Of a stretch of DNA of 64,000 nucleotides, positions 1 to 12,652 are shown one piece after another. Each line of letters opens with the position of its first letter. The stretch's first letter is position 1. Under the pieces are notes generated by a model, which made no database searches, was not told the origin of the DNA, and saw nothing but the letters and a program-made list of their open reading frames with translations. The stretch comes from Watersipora subatra (taxonomy: Eukaryota > Bryozoa > Gymnolaemata > Cheilostomatida > Watersiporidae): contig NC_088711.1 of assembly GCF_963576615.1 (NCBI RefSeq), positions 18,260,182-18,324,181 of the forward strand, given 5' to 3'. The position numbers and the translations under genes were made by a program.

Positions 1-10
1 CCTAAACCTT

Positions 11-3000
11 ATGTTGTCCTCCATGGAAATTAATAATGCCCATGGAGAGCCAAGCACATCTGACCATTTTTATGTGCACTTTGAGGTGAGCATACCTGAT
101 AGTCTCAAACAGGCAAACCTCTCCAAACTATTGCCCGTTTTTAAATTTAAATATAGCCAAATTAATAACACTGAACTAACAATCCAATCCCAAGCCCTTG
201 ACAGACAAATAACTAATCTCATATCAATCAAATCCAACATTAACGACATTTGGCAATTCTTTAAAACTGGAATTATGGCAGCAGCTAAGGCCTCTATCCC
301 TCATTTTCCCCTCAATAAATGCAAACAGAAATTTTGGATTAAACACACCAACATTAAAGAGATTCATAAAAGGAATATATTGTGTAAAACATTTAAAAAG
401 TGCCCGACCGCCGACAATAAACAGATGCTCCAGCTTCAGATTAAAAAATGTAAAAAACTAGTTAGACAAGACTATAATAGCTTTCTAAATATCCATTTCT
501 GCCTTTAATTGACGGAAGGCAACAATAAATCTCTTTTTAAATTCATATCTTCAAAAAGAGGATCCAGTAACACAGTCAAAACCTTGCACGACAACACTGG
601 CAAACCATCTGATAATATAGCCAACACCTTTTCTGACACGTTTTCTTCCATTTTCACAGTTGATAATAGTGCTTATCCCATTCCCCCAACAAACGAAACT
701 GTAGCAAACTCCACCAAACAGAAGACCAAGGCAATAACTGTTTCCAACGATGGTGTCTTAAAACTTTTAAAACAACTTAACCCTTCTAAGGCTGCTGACC
801 CAGATGAACTGAGCACCTCGTTGCTGAAACACCTAGCCTCCTATATTGCACCCACTTTTACCAAGATAATGCAACACTCTTTATCCAACCATACTGTCCC
901 TAAGGATTGGAAAACGGCTACTGTCATACCCATTTTTAAAAATAAAGGTAGCAGGCTTCTGCCAACTAACTATCGTCCAATCTCTCTGACATGTGTACTT
1001 TCAAAAACCACAGAACACATAGTCGCACACTCCATCCGCAACTTTTTAGACTCTATTGATTTTTTCCATGACTGCCAACATGGTTTTCGTTTGAGGAGAA
1101 GCTGCGAAAGTCAGCTAATCCTCACAACTCATGAACTCATTCACTATGTTTCCATGGTGCGCAGTACTGCGAAGCAGCCCCCTCCGAAGTCGAGGGGATT
1201 GTACGTTTCCATGCTGCGCAGTGGTTTTCAGCAAATACCGCAAATTAGCCAGAGAAGAGAAATTGTATAAATCGAATCGCCTGATGGAGAAATAGAATCG
1301 ATCACGGATACCGAACGTCATAAACGGTCTTTTTATGATTCTGTCGTCATACTTTTATTTACAATACACATTCACAAGGTTTTACAAACCGTAACACACT
1401 TTTTACATAGTAATATATTTTTAATAATTATTTTTAAGTAATATATTATTTAAACGTTAATTTAGGACTTGCCACATATTTTTCGAAAAGTGTTGGCATC
1501 GATAACAAAGTCCAGGAAAGTAATCACCTCATCATCCTCGTGAATGCAGACCTTAATTAAATATAGGAGAAAGAAGATCGGAAGAATAGTAAAAAAAAAG
1601 ATTAGCAGGACAACCTTTGTACTAGTTTATGGCCCTCGAAGAGTCCGTCTCCACGGCATGAGAGCTATGCGCAGCCACTGCGCAGTCGCTGTTTCCTTGC
1701 TGCGAATTTGCACTGGCTTCGCACTGATCAGTGCGCAGTGATTTCAGTGCGAAGACGCCGTTTCCATGATTCGGAGATAGCGCAAATCCGAAGCACTGCG
1801 CATCATGGAAACATAGTGATTGAATCATTTGATACTGGAATCCAAGCTGATGCCATTATCCTGGATTTTTCTAAGGCCTTTGACAAAGTGTCCCACAGCA
1901 AACTTTTATTCAAACTTACCCAAACTAATCTAGACAGAACAATTATCACCTGGGTCGAGGATTGGTTGAAGGATCGCTCACAAACCATTTTTATAAATGA
2001 AACATACTCCAAACCATGTCCAATTTCCTCTGGTGTGCCCCAGGGATCTGTTTTAGGCCCCCTCCTTTTTTTGATTTTTATAAATGATATGCCAGCGGCT
2101 ATCAATACCTTTAGACTCAGACTTTTTGCTGATGATGCTCTCTTATATTCCCAGATTGAGTCAGCCAGCGACTGTGCAAATATTCAAGCAGATCTTGACT
2201 TGCTCATAGACTGGGCTGATAAATGGCAGATGGAATTTAACATCACAAAATGTGAGACAACTTCTTTTTTTAGGTGTCATGAGAGCCCCTTTTTTCACAA
2301 ATATCTCATAAAAGGCCAACAACTAACTTATGCCAATCACTTTAAATACCTCGGAGTCATTATAGACAATAAACTCAACTTTAACCTTCACATAGAAAAT
2401 ACTATAACCAAATCTTTATCCACACTCTACATGCTCATGAGGTCCCTCAGAAGTTGCTCACCCAAAACAAAAACCCTTTCTTTTAAAAGCATCTGCCGCC
2501 CAGTTCTTGAATATTCATCTGCTGTCTGGTCTCCATATTTATCCAAGCACATAGACTCCCTCGAGTCTGTGAACCGAAAAGCTTTTAGGTGGGTGTTTAA
2601 ACTTGATAAAAAAAGGTAGGATTTCTGACCTCATGTCCGAGTGGTCATGGGCCACTCTTGCAGAGCGTCGGAGGCCGGCCGACCGAAATCTAAAAAACAA
2701 AATAATAAGGGAAGAAATTGCAATACCAACCCATTTTTTCTCAAATGCCCACTTACACAATACATGCCACAAAAGCACTAAAGGTGCAATCAACACCAAT
2801 GTTAAAAAACACTCCTTTTTTGTGCGAACTCTTAACAGCTAGCCCCCTTTTTTCTTTTTTTTTGCGCAACCCTACTAAGAACCTTTAATATTTATTAAAA
2901 GTTCTTGTCCCCGCCTAATCCCTACCCTCCACTTTAATAACAACATTGCCCCAACCAAACTTACAAATCACAATAAAAGATAAATAAAAAAATAGGAAGG

Positions 3001-3099
3001 AGGAATCCCAAACTAAGAGTAATCTATTCGTGTTACCTAATAAAGATATCGCTCTAATGCCCCATTATGGGGTGAATGCGATTAATTGATTTGACTTGA
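11..3099 (+). pseudogene. LINE ORF2 (reverse transcriptase), broken and interrupted
   Basis: Non-LTR retrotransposon reverse transcriptase, which would copy the element RNA at a nicked target. The reading frame runs from before the window edge to about 1141, resumes at 1822 and ends at 2619. Visible RT blocks are NYRPISL (about 965-985), QHGFRLRRSCESQL (about 1078-1120), DFSKAFDKV (about 1864-1890), SSGVPQGSVLGPLLF (about 2026-2070) and the catalytic box FADD (2125-2136). Defects are an in-frame TAA at 506-508, a 677-bp DNA element at 1142-1818, and a frameshift in the A-run near 2608 after which the C-terminal part continues to 2842. The 3' untranslated part ends near 3099 with a short TTGAC direct repeat. 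The 5' endonuclease part lies outside the window. I did not assign a clade; a CR1/L2/Jockey-like LINE is the general impression. Dead copy. Confidence 0.9.
1142..1818. mobile_element. Non-autonomous CACTA-type (EnSpm/CMC) DNA element inserted in the LINE
   Basis: 677-bp element with terminal inverted repeats: the left end reads CACTATGTTTCCATGG followed by TGCGCAGT, and the right end is its reverse complement with one mismatch. It is flanked by the 3-bp direct repeat ATT (1139-1141 and 1819-1821). Ends beginning CACTA and a 3-bp target duplication are the hallmark of the CACTA superfamily. Subterminal copies of GTTTCC..G and TGCGCAGT recur at about 1148, 1205, 1690 and 1760, also typical of that group. 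No transposase is visible, so it is a deletion derivative. Confidence 0.8.
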
Positions 3100-5409
3100 C
3101 CATACAATACTCATACTACCACTCAATCAGCAAACGCTCATTTTGTATTTCTATGCCCTCTAAAACATAGTTTGTTCTATTATATTTTATACCTCTGTGG
3201 TTCATGATCACAATATCCTGTGATGTCAATTTTTTGTGTGATTACCTTTTGTATATTGTTAATACCACCCTCTTATCTTGCCTGCAAATAGAGGCTTTTT
3301 TCCTATTCGATATAGAATTCATCATTATTATTTAAATACGTTTAATATCAGGAGGAGGAAGGAAAAATGTTCGTAAACATAGAAATATATTATCAAAACA
3401 AAACAAATAACATCTTGCTAACTATGCATGCAACGTCTCAATACTTATGTCATTGATTATTTGATTCTAGTCATGTTTTACTTCATTTACAAAAGAACAC
3501 AATTTGTAAGAATGCCACAAAGTGTACTTTGTCGATATTAGGGCTGTGTTATATGCTGCCATGAAGCTTTTTTGAAAGAACCTTGTTACATACAATTGTC
3601 TCGCATCTGCACGTACATCAGTGTTGAATCTGTGTTGTCATCCTATTCTATTTTTGACTATGTTTAGTTTGTGCACTTATGCTTGGGTTGTGTAAACTAA
3701 ATTAATTAATATTGACTCGGGCACAAATGAAGGTATGAAGGTACGAAGCTGTAAGCAATACCAATATTTAAGAGTAAAGTATACATCTTTATTTCTAAAA
3801 CAATAATAGTAGTGTCACAAAGGTTAAAAATGGCCGATAACAGTTACACCCTTATGTGAACAGTTATTCGTGCTTCTTCACCCAGTCACATAAGTTTACA
3901 AATTTCAAAAGCGAACTATGGCAATCCAAAAAAAACTTTAGTAGTCAACAGAGTATCATTGAAGCTGTTCTCTTTTATAGATTTATTTGTTAGCCTGCGA
4001 GAAAAAGTTTAAAGATTCAGGTTCAATACTTCATGTTGTTAGGAATGAACGTCTGAATGAATATTGACTTGCATGTCATGGAAAATTACTAGTTAACAAT
4101 GATGATTAGTTCCCGTTATGTTAGTCATGCCCAGTAGAGCTGTTGGCAAAGCTGTGTTTGTGTTGTCGCCTCTACTTTCTTTTGCCAGTTTCCTGATCTG
4201 GCGATTAATACATTTTTTTTATCTTTCTGATCTTTCGATGTACCAGATGTTTTGCTGATTGAATACATGCATTTCATGTGACTCGGCCTCTCTTCGTTTT
4301 TGGTATTCAGTTTCGATAATATGTGCACACAACAAGGCAAACAAGCAATCTATTTTAGCGATTAGCTGGCATTTCTGGCTGAACTTAGTAAAACGTTATC
4401 TAACTTTGATGATGTGTCCAACAGCAAAACTGTAGATTGTTCAACTATGGAATATATTAGTTTAAAATCTCCATTAGTACAGTCTTGCCCTGTTTGTTTA
4501 AGTAATTTTAGTCAGAACATGCTTTGGTTGAGGAGAGCCATACTACTACAAAAAATAACTTTTACACATCTTAAAACGAAAACATAAGTGATAAAAAAAT
4601 ACACAAATAGCTCAGAAATGTAACAGTAAAAACTTAAATTAGAATAAATATAGACATAAATATAAATATAGAAATAAATAAGAGTGACATTTCTTCAAGC
4701 AAGCTTTTTTACAATTGTGTGAGACTGTTCAATGGCAGTCTGTGCCGATAGCTAGGCCCTCCGTTATTTTTCCTATCATATTCCTCGCTTCCAAATACAA
4801 ATTGTATTCTTGAAGCTTTAGCTAAAAAACCATGTATTTTTTTCATACAGAAAAGTACATTATTATTTGTGTAATACCTACAGTTTAATCTTAAATTTTA
4901 TTACGCTAGCATTGCTGCCATATTTAGTCATAAGTGAATTATTTAAAGGAGACCCAAATTTAATTTCTCTAAAGAATTAAAAACGTTGAATCAATTTCTT
5001 TGACCCAACACAAAATATAGTGCTGTTTCTAGTCTGTTGTTGCTTGCATTTCACCACACAGTTAAGTCAATATCATTAGCCATGATCTAATAAAAATATC
5101 TAGTTTATAACAACGTTGTTTGTTTACAAATTATTAATAAATTCAGACCATTGACTAGTTTTTCTAATGATGCAGCTAAATGTGCTGCTCAATTGATGAA
5201 GTCTTCAATAAAAAAAATAATTCTACCAATACATGTCCCTGCTCTGCCCATCTGTTCTGGTCCCGACTCATTTATCAGTTGGACATCATGAAGGTACATA
5301 GCAGAACAAGTTTTTAATGCAAACATATATTGTACCATATAGTAGAGGTTTAAAAATGTGTTTTAATCAATTCAACTTGAATCACGTTTTAACAAATCCT
5401 CATTGTGAT

Positions 5410-5449
5410 CAATGATATACAGCCCCCATGTGGGGGCTGTATATCATTG
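5410..5449. repeat. Perfect 40-bp palindrome
   Basis: 19-bp arms around a 2-bp centre (TG at 5429-5430); each arm ends in a CCCCCA/TGGGGG block at the centre. It would form a GC-capped hairpin within very AT-rich DNA. Function unknown. Confidence 0.85.
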
Positions 5450-5651
5450 GTGTGATGCTCTGGTGAGAACTCGATGTGGTCACAAAGTAGCACCTGCAAA
5501 ACTTGATCTGTTAGAAGTTTATTTTGTGCTCTGCGTATGGTCACCTTGCACATGGTTAATGCACTAACGAAACATGTAATAAAACTTCATTTGTATACAT
5601 ACTTGTTTATTTTTAAAGAATTGGAAGGAATACATTACTAATTTTTTTACA

Positions 5652-5798
5652 ACTAGCTGAATGTACTGCACGGATAATAAGAAAACAGCTTATAAACATT
5701 ACATTACCTTACTTAGTACATTACCTTTACATTACCTGCAACTGTTTGTAAGCTGTTTTTATTACCGGTGCCATGCCAGGCATTCAACTAGTGGGGCC
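5652..5798. repeat. Fold-back repeat ending in the CTAG...GAATG module
   Basis: The left end (CTAGCTGAATG, a TGCACGGATAATAA stretch, then AACAGCTTATAAAC) is repeated inverted at the right end (GTTTGTAAGCTG, TTATTACCGGTGCC, GGCATTCAACTAG). The same module recurs elsewhere in the window, for example 13745-13785, 43145-43187, 49483-49510 and 61725-61780. Confidence 0.6.
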
Positions 5799-5879
5799 AG
5801 CTGGGAATCGTTACGTGTGAAGCAATGTCATTATGTATACTTTAATCATTATTGATGGCTATGCTCAGTTGAAAGCAAA

Positions 5880-6050
5880 TTCTAATGGGTAAGCTCAACA
5901 CTTCGAGAACTGGATGTTTTGGTATCAAAACTTCTGTGAAATGGATTTTTCGTTCCTGAAAAACTTCATCGTTATAACTGGACTCATGGACAGACAGACC
6001 AACAAACAAAAAACAAACATTGAAATATATATATATTAATATATTGATAA
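5880..6050 (+). repeat. tRNA-derived SINE, degraded copy
   Basis: Carries the family body (ACTTCTGTGAA.TGGATTTTTCGTTCCT, then TATAACTGGACTCATGGACAGACAGACC) and an AT-rich tail. The tRNA-like head is mostly decayed. Confidence 0.55.
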
Positions 6051-7359
6051 AGATGTGCCCAATGAGCCTGTTTCCTTAATCAGTTTTATTATTATTTATT
6101 GTTAAAGTTTTCATAAGAGGAAAGATGTTGTAAATTATCCACATGCATTACATTTATTTTCTTTGCATAAATTTGTATATTTTAATTGTATGTTTATTGT
6201 TGCATCATATCAAACACATTTAACCTGTTTGTTATACAAGTGACATGTGATCATTGCTTTAGTTTGTGAAATAAACCAATTGGGTAACATACAACAGTTG
6301 GAGTTGTGCATTCACTACTCAAGGTGTAGTTCTTCCAGCACAGTGAAAGTTCAACACATCTGCCCTTACAAATGCAATGCTTCAGAAAATAGAAAGAGAG
6401 CTTTACATTATGATCCTATATATGTATGGTTTCCATTGGCATGAAATACACTCTGTATGGTTCTGCCTTATTTCCTCAGTCAGACCTTGACTTGCTTGAC
6501 ATAGCAATATTGTATATTAAAACAAACATTTTTATAGGAAGACATGTTTTGAGTAAATCGTGCTAGAACTCGAAATGCAATGATAATTATTCAGACTAAT
6601 CTCAAATAGCCTTGAAACAAATATATTATACAAAACCATGTAAAAAGACTAAATTTAAAAACCTTAATTGTATGTAAAAATTAAGTTCACGACCTACTAA
6701 TCAGGAAAAAAGGTTTGTATTGCCAATGCATTTTCCATACATGTAAACGAAAGTGTAAGCCTGACAATAAATAGATTTGGTGGTCGAGTGAGTAATGGAA
6801 GCGAGTGGTGTAACCTGTACTAAATATGGTTTAAATTACTTTACGTTGTATATGTTTTATTACTTCCATTTTTGTAATGTCTACCGGATTTTTTAATTTT
6901 GCGCTCGAAACTGTGTTGTAAAAAATTTTGGATGTCGCATGTTAGAAATTGGAAGTCTATACAAATTTTTTCTGTAATTTTATTGTGTGCTACGAAATCT
7001 GTATGTAGAAGTGACTGCAATGATTGTATTGATATGTCAGCTGTTATTGTCATACGCAACAAGTTAAATTGTACGCATGGGTTCATAGTCTTGCTATATA
7101 GCTGACATATTAAAGTACAGTATTTTTAGTAACACCAGCCATAACCCTGTTGACATAATAGGTACATAACATAATGAGAGTTATCTTGTACGATTCAGCT
7201 AATTAAATTACAGTGATAAGCATTTAACACGACACAACTTTAGAATGCAACCAAGTTTTGCTATATTGGTCAGAACTGATTGCTGCAATGAATGTCAAGC
7301 TTCCACCTTAGCTTTCGCATCTAAAAGACATGATGGGGCTGTATAACCAGTGCCGTCAT

Positions 7360-7793
7360 AACTTGAGCAACACATATAGAGCAATACATATAAAGCAATA
7401 TATATATAGAGCAATACATATAGAGCAATATATATAGAGCAATACATATAGGGCAATACATATAGAGCAATATATATAGAGCAATATATAGAGCAATACA
7501 TATAGAGCAGTATATATAGAGCAATATATATAGAGCAATACATATAGAGCAATACATATAGAGCAGTATATATAGAGCAACATATATAAAGCAATACATA
7601 TAGAGCAATATATATAGAACAATACATATAGAGCAATATATAGAGCAATACATATAGAGCAATATATAGAGCAATACATATAAAGCAGTATATATAGAGC
7701 AATACATATAGAGCAATGCATATAGAGCAATACATATAGAGCAGTATATATAGAGCAATATATATAGAGCAATACATATAGAGCAATATATAT
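7360..7793. repeat. 14-bp minisatellite (GAGCAATACATATA)n
   Basis: About 30 tandem units of GAGCAATACATATA and close variants (GAGCAATATATATA, GAGCAGTATATATA, some short units of GAGCAATATATA). It produces long stop-free frames in all three minus-strand registers, which are repeat artefacts and not genes. Confidence 0.95.
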
Positions 7794-8858
7794 TTGAAAC
7801 TTGTTAACAGAGTGCATAAAAATATTTGTTTAAACTAGCATATTCAGGCATTTCTCTCTTTCCTTTTTCGCGCTGGTCTTTTTTGTTTTTTCTTCCTTTC
7901 TCTCACATCGTTCTCTCTTTTTTCTTTCTCTCTCCTTTTCTTCTCTCTCTCTGCTGCTGTTACTTATTATTGCGCTTTTGTAGTAGACTGTTTTAGTTGT
8001 TAGAGTGGATGTTGACTATGAGTGATGGAAGTTAGCTAGATTTAATTGAAGTTAAAAGTATCGTGGCAGTAACCATTGTCGTGAATCTGAAGATTGATCC
8101 TGTTGAATCAAAACGTGTAAGCTTAACCTGGATGTGGCGAGTCGTAAGCCATTAGGATTATATGGTATCTTTGGAAATAATTCCTGATTTTTACAAGAAA
8201 AAACTTTTACTCACTGGTCGGGATATTTCGCTTTCTTGCCATCTGATCTCTATTGTTGGGTGTTGATGATTAGATTTTTTTGGATCGTCTCGACTTTTGG
8301 TTAGACTCTTCTTTTAACTAGAAATATTTACAGTCTTAATCTCCTTTGGGCATTGAGCTTTTAAATCTGCATCATTATACTGCATTTAAACTAAACAACA
8401 TTTGCTTCACCGTTCTGACACTTCTTGTTTACTAATTGCGTTCTTGCAGCTTATGTATCACATGCTTTTTTTACCAGTTACAGAAAAATGCAAGCGATAA
8501 AAGTTAAGTACCGTAAAATCTTTAATTGAATGCCACCTCTAATTGAACACCCCCTCTATTTGACCGCCACTTTGAGAGTAGGGTTGAAAAACGTATGACT
8601 TCTCATCCTTGCTGTCACAGACATCTTCCAATATAAAACAAACTAGTCTTTGGAAGGCTATCAACTCGTCCTATAAATGGTTCTACTCTGACCATTGCCA
8701 TCGGAACTACAAGTATTAAATTCAGTTGTAATGCGGAGGCAACACATAAATTTACACAGATGTTTACATTTCTGGTTATAACCTGTCTGTACTATCTGTG
8801 TAGCAAGTCGTATGCTTTCCAAATATGAGAATTTTCTGATGTATTTTATAGGGCAAAA
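7794..8858. other. Upstream region of the SDR gene
   Basis: No coding sequence recognised. A pyrimidine-rich TTTCTCTCTT stretch lies at 7850-7950. At about 8508-8570 sits an end of a dispersed DNA repeat that begins TACCGTAAAATCTTTAATTG. A splice-acceptor-like TTTTATAG immediately precedes the start codon region at 8850, so an upstream untranslated exon of the SDR gene probably lies here, but I could not locate it. Confidence 0.4.
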
Positions 8859-11800
8859 ATGTTCAACTTGGAAACCATTTTGGAGATGATTAAGACCATG
8901 GTAATGGTATTCTACTTTATAGTGAGCAGCATGGTCAAGGCTGTTCTGCCGGTCAGTTGGCAGTATAAGAAAGATATTTCAAAGGACACAGCTCTAGTAA
9001 CTGGGGCAGGTTAGTCATTGTAATTCATTTTATGCTCTCAGTCAATTTCTTTTGGCTTGTCCACTGCCATCCTTTTTTGTCTCACATTGTAATCCTGAAT
9101 GGCAAATTTAATTTTGAGCAGAAAAATTTGTTAGTTGGGCTGTTACTTGAATGCTCAATAAACATTTTGTGTGTGCCCAGACTGCAGTAGTTAAGTTTTA
9201 GAAAAATCATCAATCTTGCTTTGTCATAAAATATTTTCATAGTTACCGGGTCCAATTTTTGTCCAATTTACCATCTATCATAGCTCATTTTAGGAAGTGG
9301 AATTGGACGAGCTCTGGCTATCAGCTTGGCTAAGCATGGCTGTAAGGTCGTGCTCTGGGATATTAATGAAGAAGGAAATGAGGCTACAGCTTCAGAAATA
9401 AAAAGATTTGGTGGACACGCTCACACCTATACCATTGACATGAGCAAACGGGAAGATATCTATAAAGTTGCTGACCAAGTAAGAATCAAATATTTACATT
9501 TCCCTGCGTTTTAGATTTTTCTAGTAACATTGTTCTACTTGAAATATAATCTTTTTGTATTGCACCTTCAAAAAGATGCTTTTTGTTGTGCAACATAAAA
9601 AAGTTTTGCCCAATCTATACATTACAATCTAGGGAGGCTTCTCTTTGAATCTTGCATCAGTTTCAGTAGCATGAAACGAAATGCTGTAAATAAATAATGG
9701 GAGAGTATGCTGGAGGCAGCCGTAGTGTAGTGGTTAGCACCGGGTCACGGGTTCAATCCTTGCCAAATGTCAAAAAGATCATGTAAAATTGCTTTTGTTG
9801 CCAGCATGGCCAGAGGTCAACTCGTCTATCATTCTGTCCAAGTTTCTCATGGTAGTTCTCTCAAGCCTCCATTCACCAGCATGTCGAATACAAGCTCGGT
9901 GAAAAAAGATTTGGTGGTGTTTTAAAGATCATCAATGTTTAACATTTTTGTTTAAAAGGTTAAACATTGATGATGCGCTTTTTGTTTAATGTTCAGACCT
10001 ACCATATCAACAGACTATCATATTGTGACGGATTCAAGACCTCTTTGTGTCTCATTGATAAGCTCAGTAATATGAGGTGCAATACCCAGAAGATTCAGTG
10101 TATTCCATATGTAGGTGCTATCAGAGGTGGGAGTGATTGGTGTCCTCATAAACTGTGCTGGAATAGTGAACATTAAATCCATTCTGCAATGCCCAGATGC
10201 CCATATAGAAAAATGCATGCAAGTGAACACCATGGCACACTTTTGGGTGAGTCTACATGAGACTTGAGAGCTAGAAATTATCTTGCGAGTTCTCCACACT
10301 GTGTTTGCGCATAAGGAAGCAAGCCGTTGATCAACGATATGTGTGAAAATTAGTTTACTAGTATACAACGTACAGTCAAGCATGGATAACTCGCCCACGG
10401 ATAGCTCGAACACATGGTTAATTCGAACGGTTTCTTTGGTCCGTTTCCACGTAATGATAAATTGCTATAGATAACTCGAACTCAACACTGTTAATTCGAA
10501 CTGTTTTTTTGCCCAACGGCTACCGAAGCAGTTGTTATCGCTTTAGAAAATCACTTTATTCAAAGCCATAGAGGTAAACCTCATCTTTTCGTAATTCATA
10601 AGCGTCGTTATTACCACCATCGGCAAAATATTTTTGTCAACGACTTTTCTAAAGGTTTGGTGAAATTAGATTTATACTGCTATACGATGAATAGCACGGG
10701 CTAGCCGGGTCACGCGCGCAAGGATTTTCGCCACGCACATACAAAACAAAAACAGCATGTTGTTTTTGTTTTGTATGTGCGTGGCGAAAATCCTTGAGTG
10801 CGTGACCCGGCTAGCATGCGATGAATAGTTTTCCGACGTTGATTCCGTGTTGAATCAACGTCGGAATGTTGAATGTTTAAAACGTCTTAAAAATTGTTGT
10901 AATTAAACGTATACGTTGTCTTAGCTAAAAAAACTATTCATCGTTTGACCTAAACACAGAATACGTGTGTACATTCAATAAGTATCCATTCAAAAAGCGT
11001 GAGTGATATACAATGTACCGTAAAACCTCGTAAAACTTCTAATTGAACTGCCTCGGAGTGTTGCTCTTAACGCATCCCAGGTAAAGTAAGGTAATCTTTG
11101 CATGAACTTCAAGAAAAATCGGCAAAATTGATCGTGGGTAAAACGCTCAAAAGAAAAAGATGTCTTTTCTTTTGAGCATTTCAACAACGATTAAGTTTTG
11201 CCAATGTCAATCTAAAAAACGTCCTGGCAATAACATCACCTCAAACAACAAACCAATCTCAAGTGATAGAAAAATCTCTATACTTTTTGATAAAAACGTT
11301 TTAAACTTTACATTAGAAGCATTTAATTTGAAACAAGCCATTTGTGCTTTTGATTTTTCTTATAGTTTGTATATGTACATTTATCTACTAATAAATAAGT
11401 AAATACATGGACTTGTGACAGTGCTCTGATAACTTGAACGCTCTGATAATTCGAACACTTTTGCTCGGTCCCTTGAAGTTCGAGTTATCCATGTTTGACT
11501 GTATATAATTAAATATGGTTATAAAAGGCTAAAGAGCGGCATCAACAAGTTAGGTTAGTGAATATATCGATGGAATTGATACATGTATATCTAGTGTTAA
11601 GATCTTGTAGCAGTTGTGCATTGTAGGCTACCTAGCAGCTCCCTTCCCTGTGCTCACTAGACGACAGTTGTCATTCTTACAGACTACCAAAGCATTTCTC
11701 CCGGCTATGATAGAGAGAGACCATGGCCATATTGTCAGCATGGCAAGTTCAGCAGGACTAGCAGGAATGGCTGGACTGACCGACTACTGCGCCAGTAAAT

Positions 11801-12610
11801 TTGCTGTCGTTGGTAAGGCTTCCTACTATTAGTCAGACAAATACACCTCAGAGATGTCAGTATATTTTACTCTGAGTGCTTGTGTAATGTAAAAAAAACA
11901 TCCATTTGTGTGACATCTGTGCGGTTGTGATGAATCGATGAACTGTGCACATGCAGTCACTCTTGTTTTATGTTGGTTATCTGGTTTATTAAACACAATA
12001 TTCAACTCTTGCCAACAGCCATCATAACATCTGTTATTTCTGATGCATCAAGACCCAACAAGTAATGAGAGAGACCATGCTCCTGTTTCAGATTACGTTT
12101 GAGATTTTTAGTAAATTATCTAACTGGAAGACAGCTTGATAACTAATATATATATACTTAATTTTACTTCCGGTGTAGTCTTATCACTACGTAACAGGCC
12201 ATTATGGAGTGTTGTTCATAGTGGCCTGCTCATGTTTCATATGAGGTGCCTGTTCATATTTCATTATTCTTTTTGAGCCCTGCTTGAGAGTCTGCCTCCA
12301 AGTCAACCTCCGTTAGAGTAATTCGGCATGACCTTTTCCTGAATATTGAAATGCCCATTTTCATTAATTCCTCTTTTTAGCAGTGAAGCCATATATTTTA
12401 TATGCCCCTAAACCAGTCCTACTTTATTAAAATATCTTTTCTCACTGAGGCAGCATTACCACTCACTGTTGTAGCATTGATATGATGACTTGACCAAAGG
12501 AACATCATCACCGTACACAGCCTAGATTCTTTGCATTGGTTTGATTCTAATGTTCAATCTTTCTGTCTTTCTTTTCAGTTTATCCTGTTTATATATATAT
12601 ATATATATAT

Positions 12611-12652
<42 letters not shown>

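Larger units (their letters stand above)
3100..7355. other. Intergenic stretch, no gene recognised
   Basis: No open frame here shows a family I recognise, and no convincing exon chain was found. It contains a perfect palindrome at 5410-5449, a fold-back at about 5652-5798, a degraded SINE at about 5880-6050 and otherwise AT-rich unique sequence. Confidence 0.5.

Noticed and set aside
7295-7817. Three overlapping minus-strand frames of 145-163 codons
   Set aside because: They are translations of the 14-bp minisatellite in its three registers.
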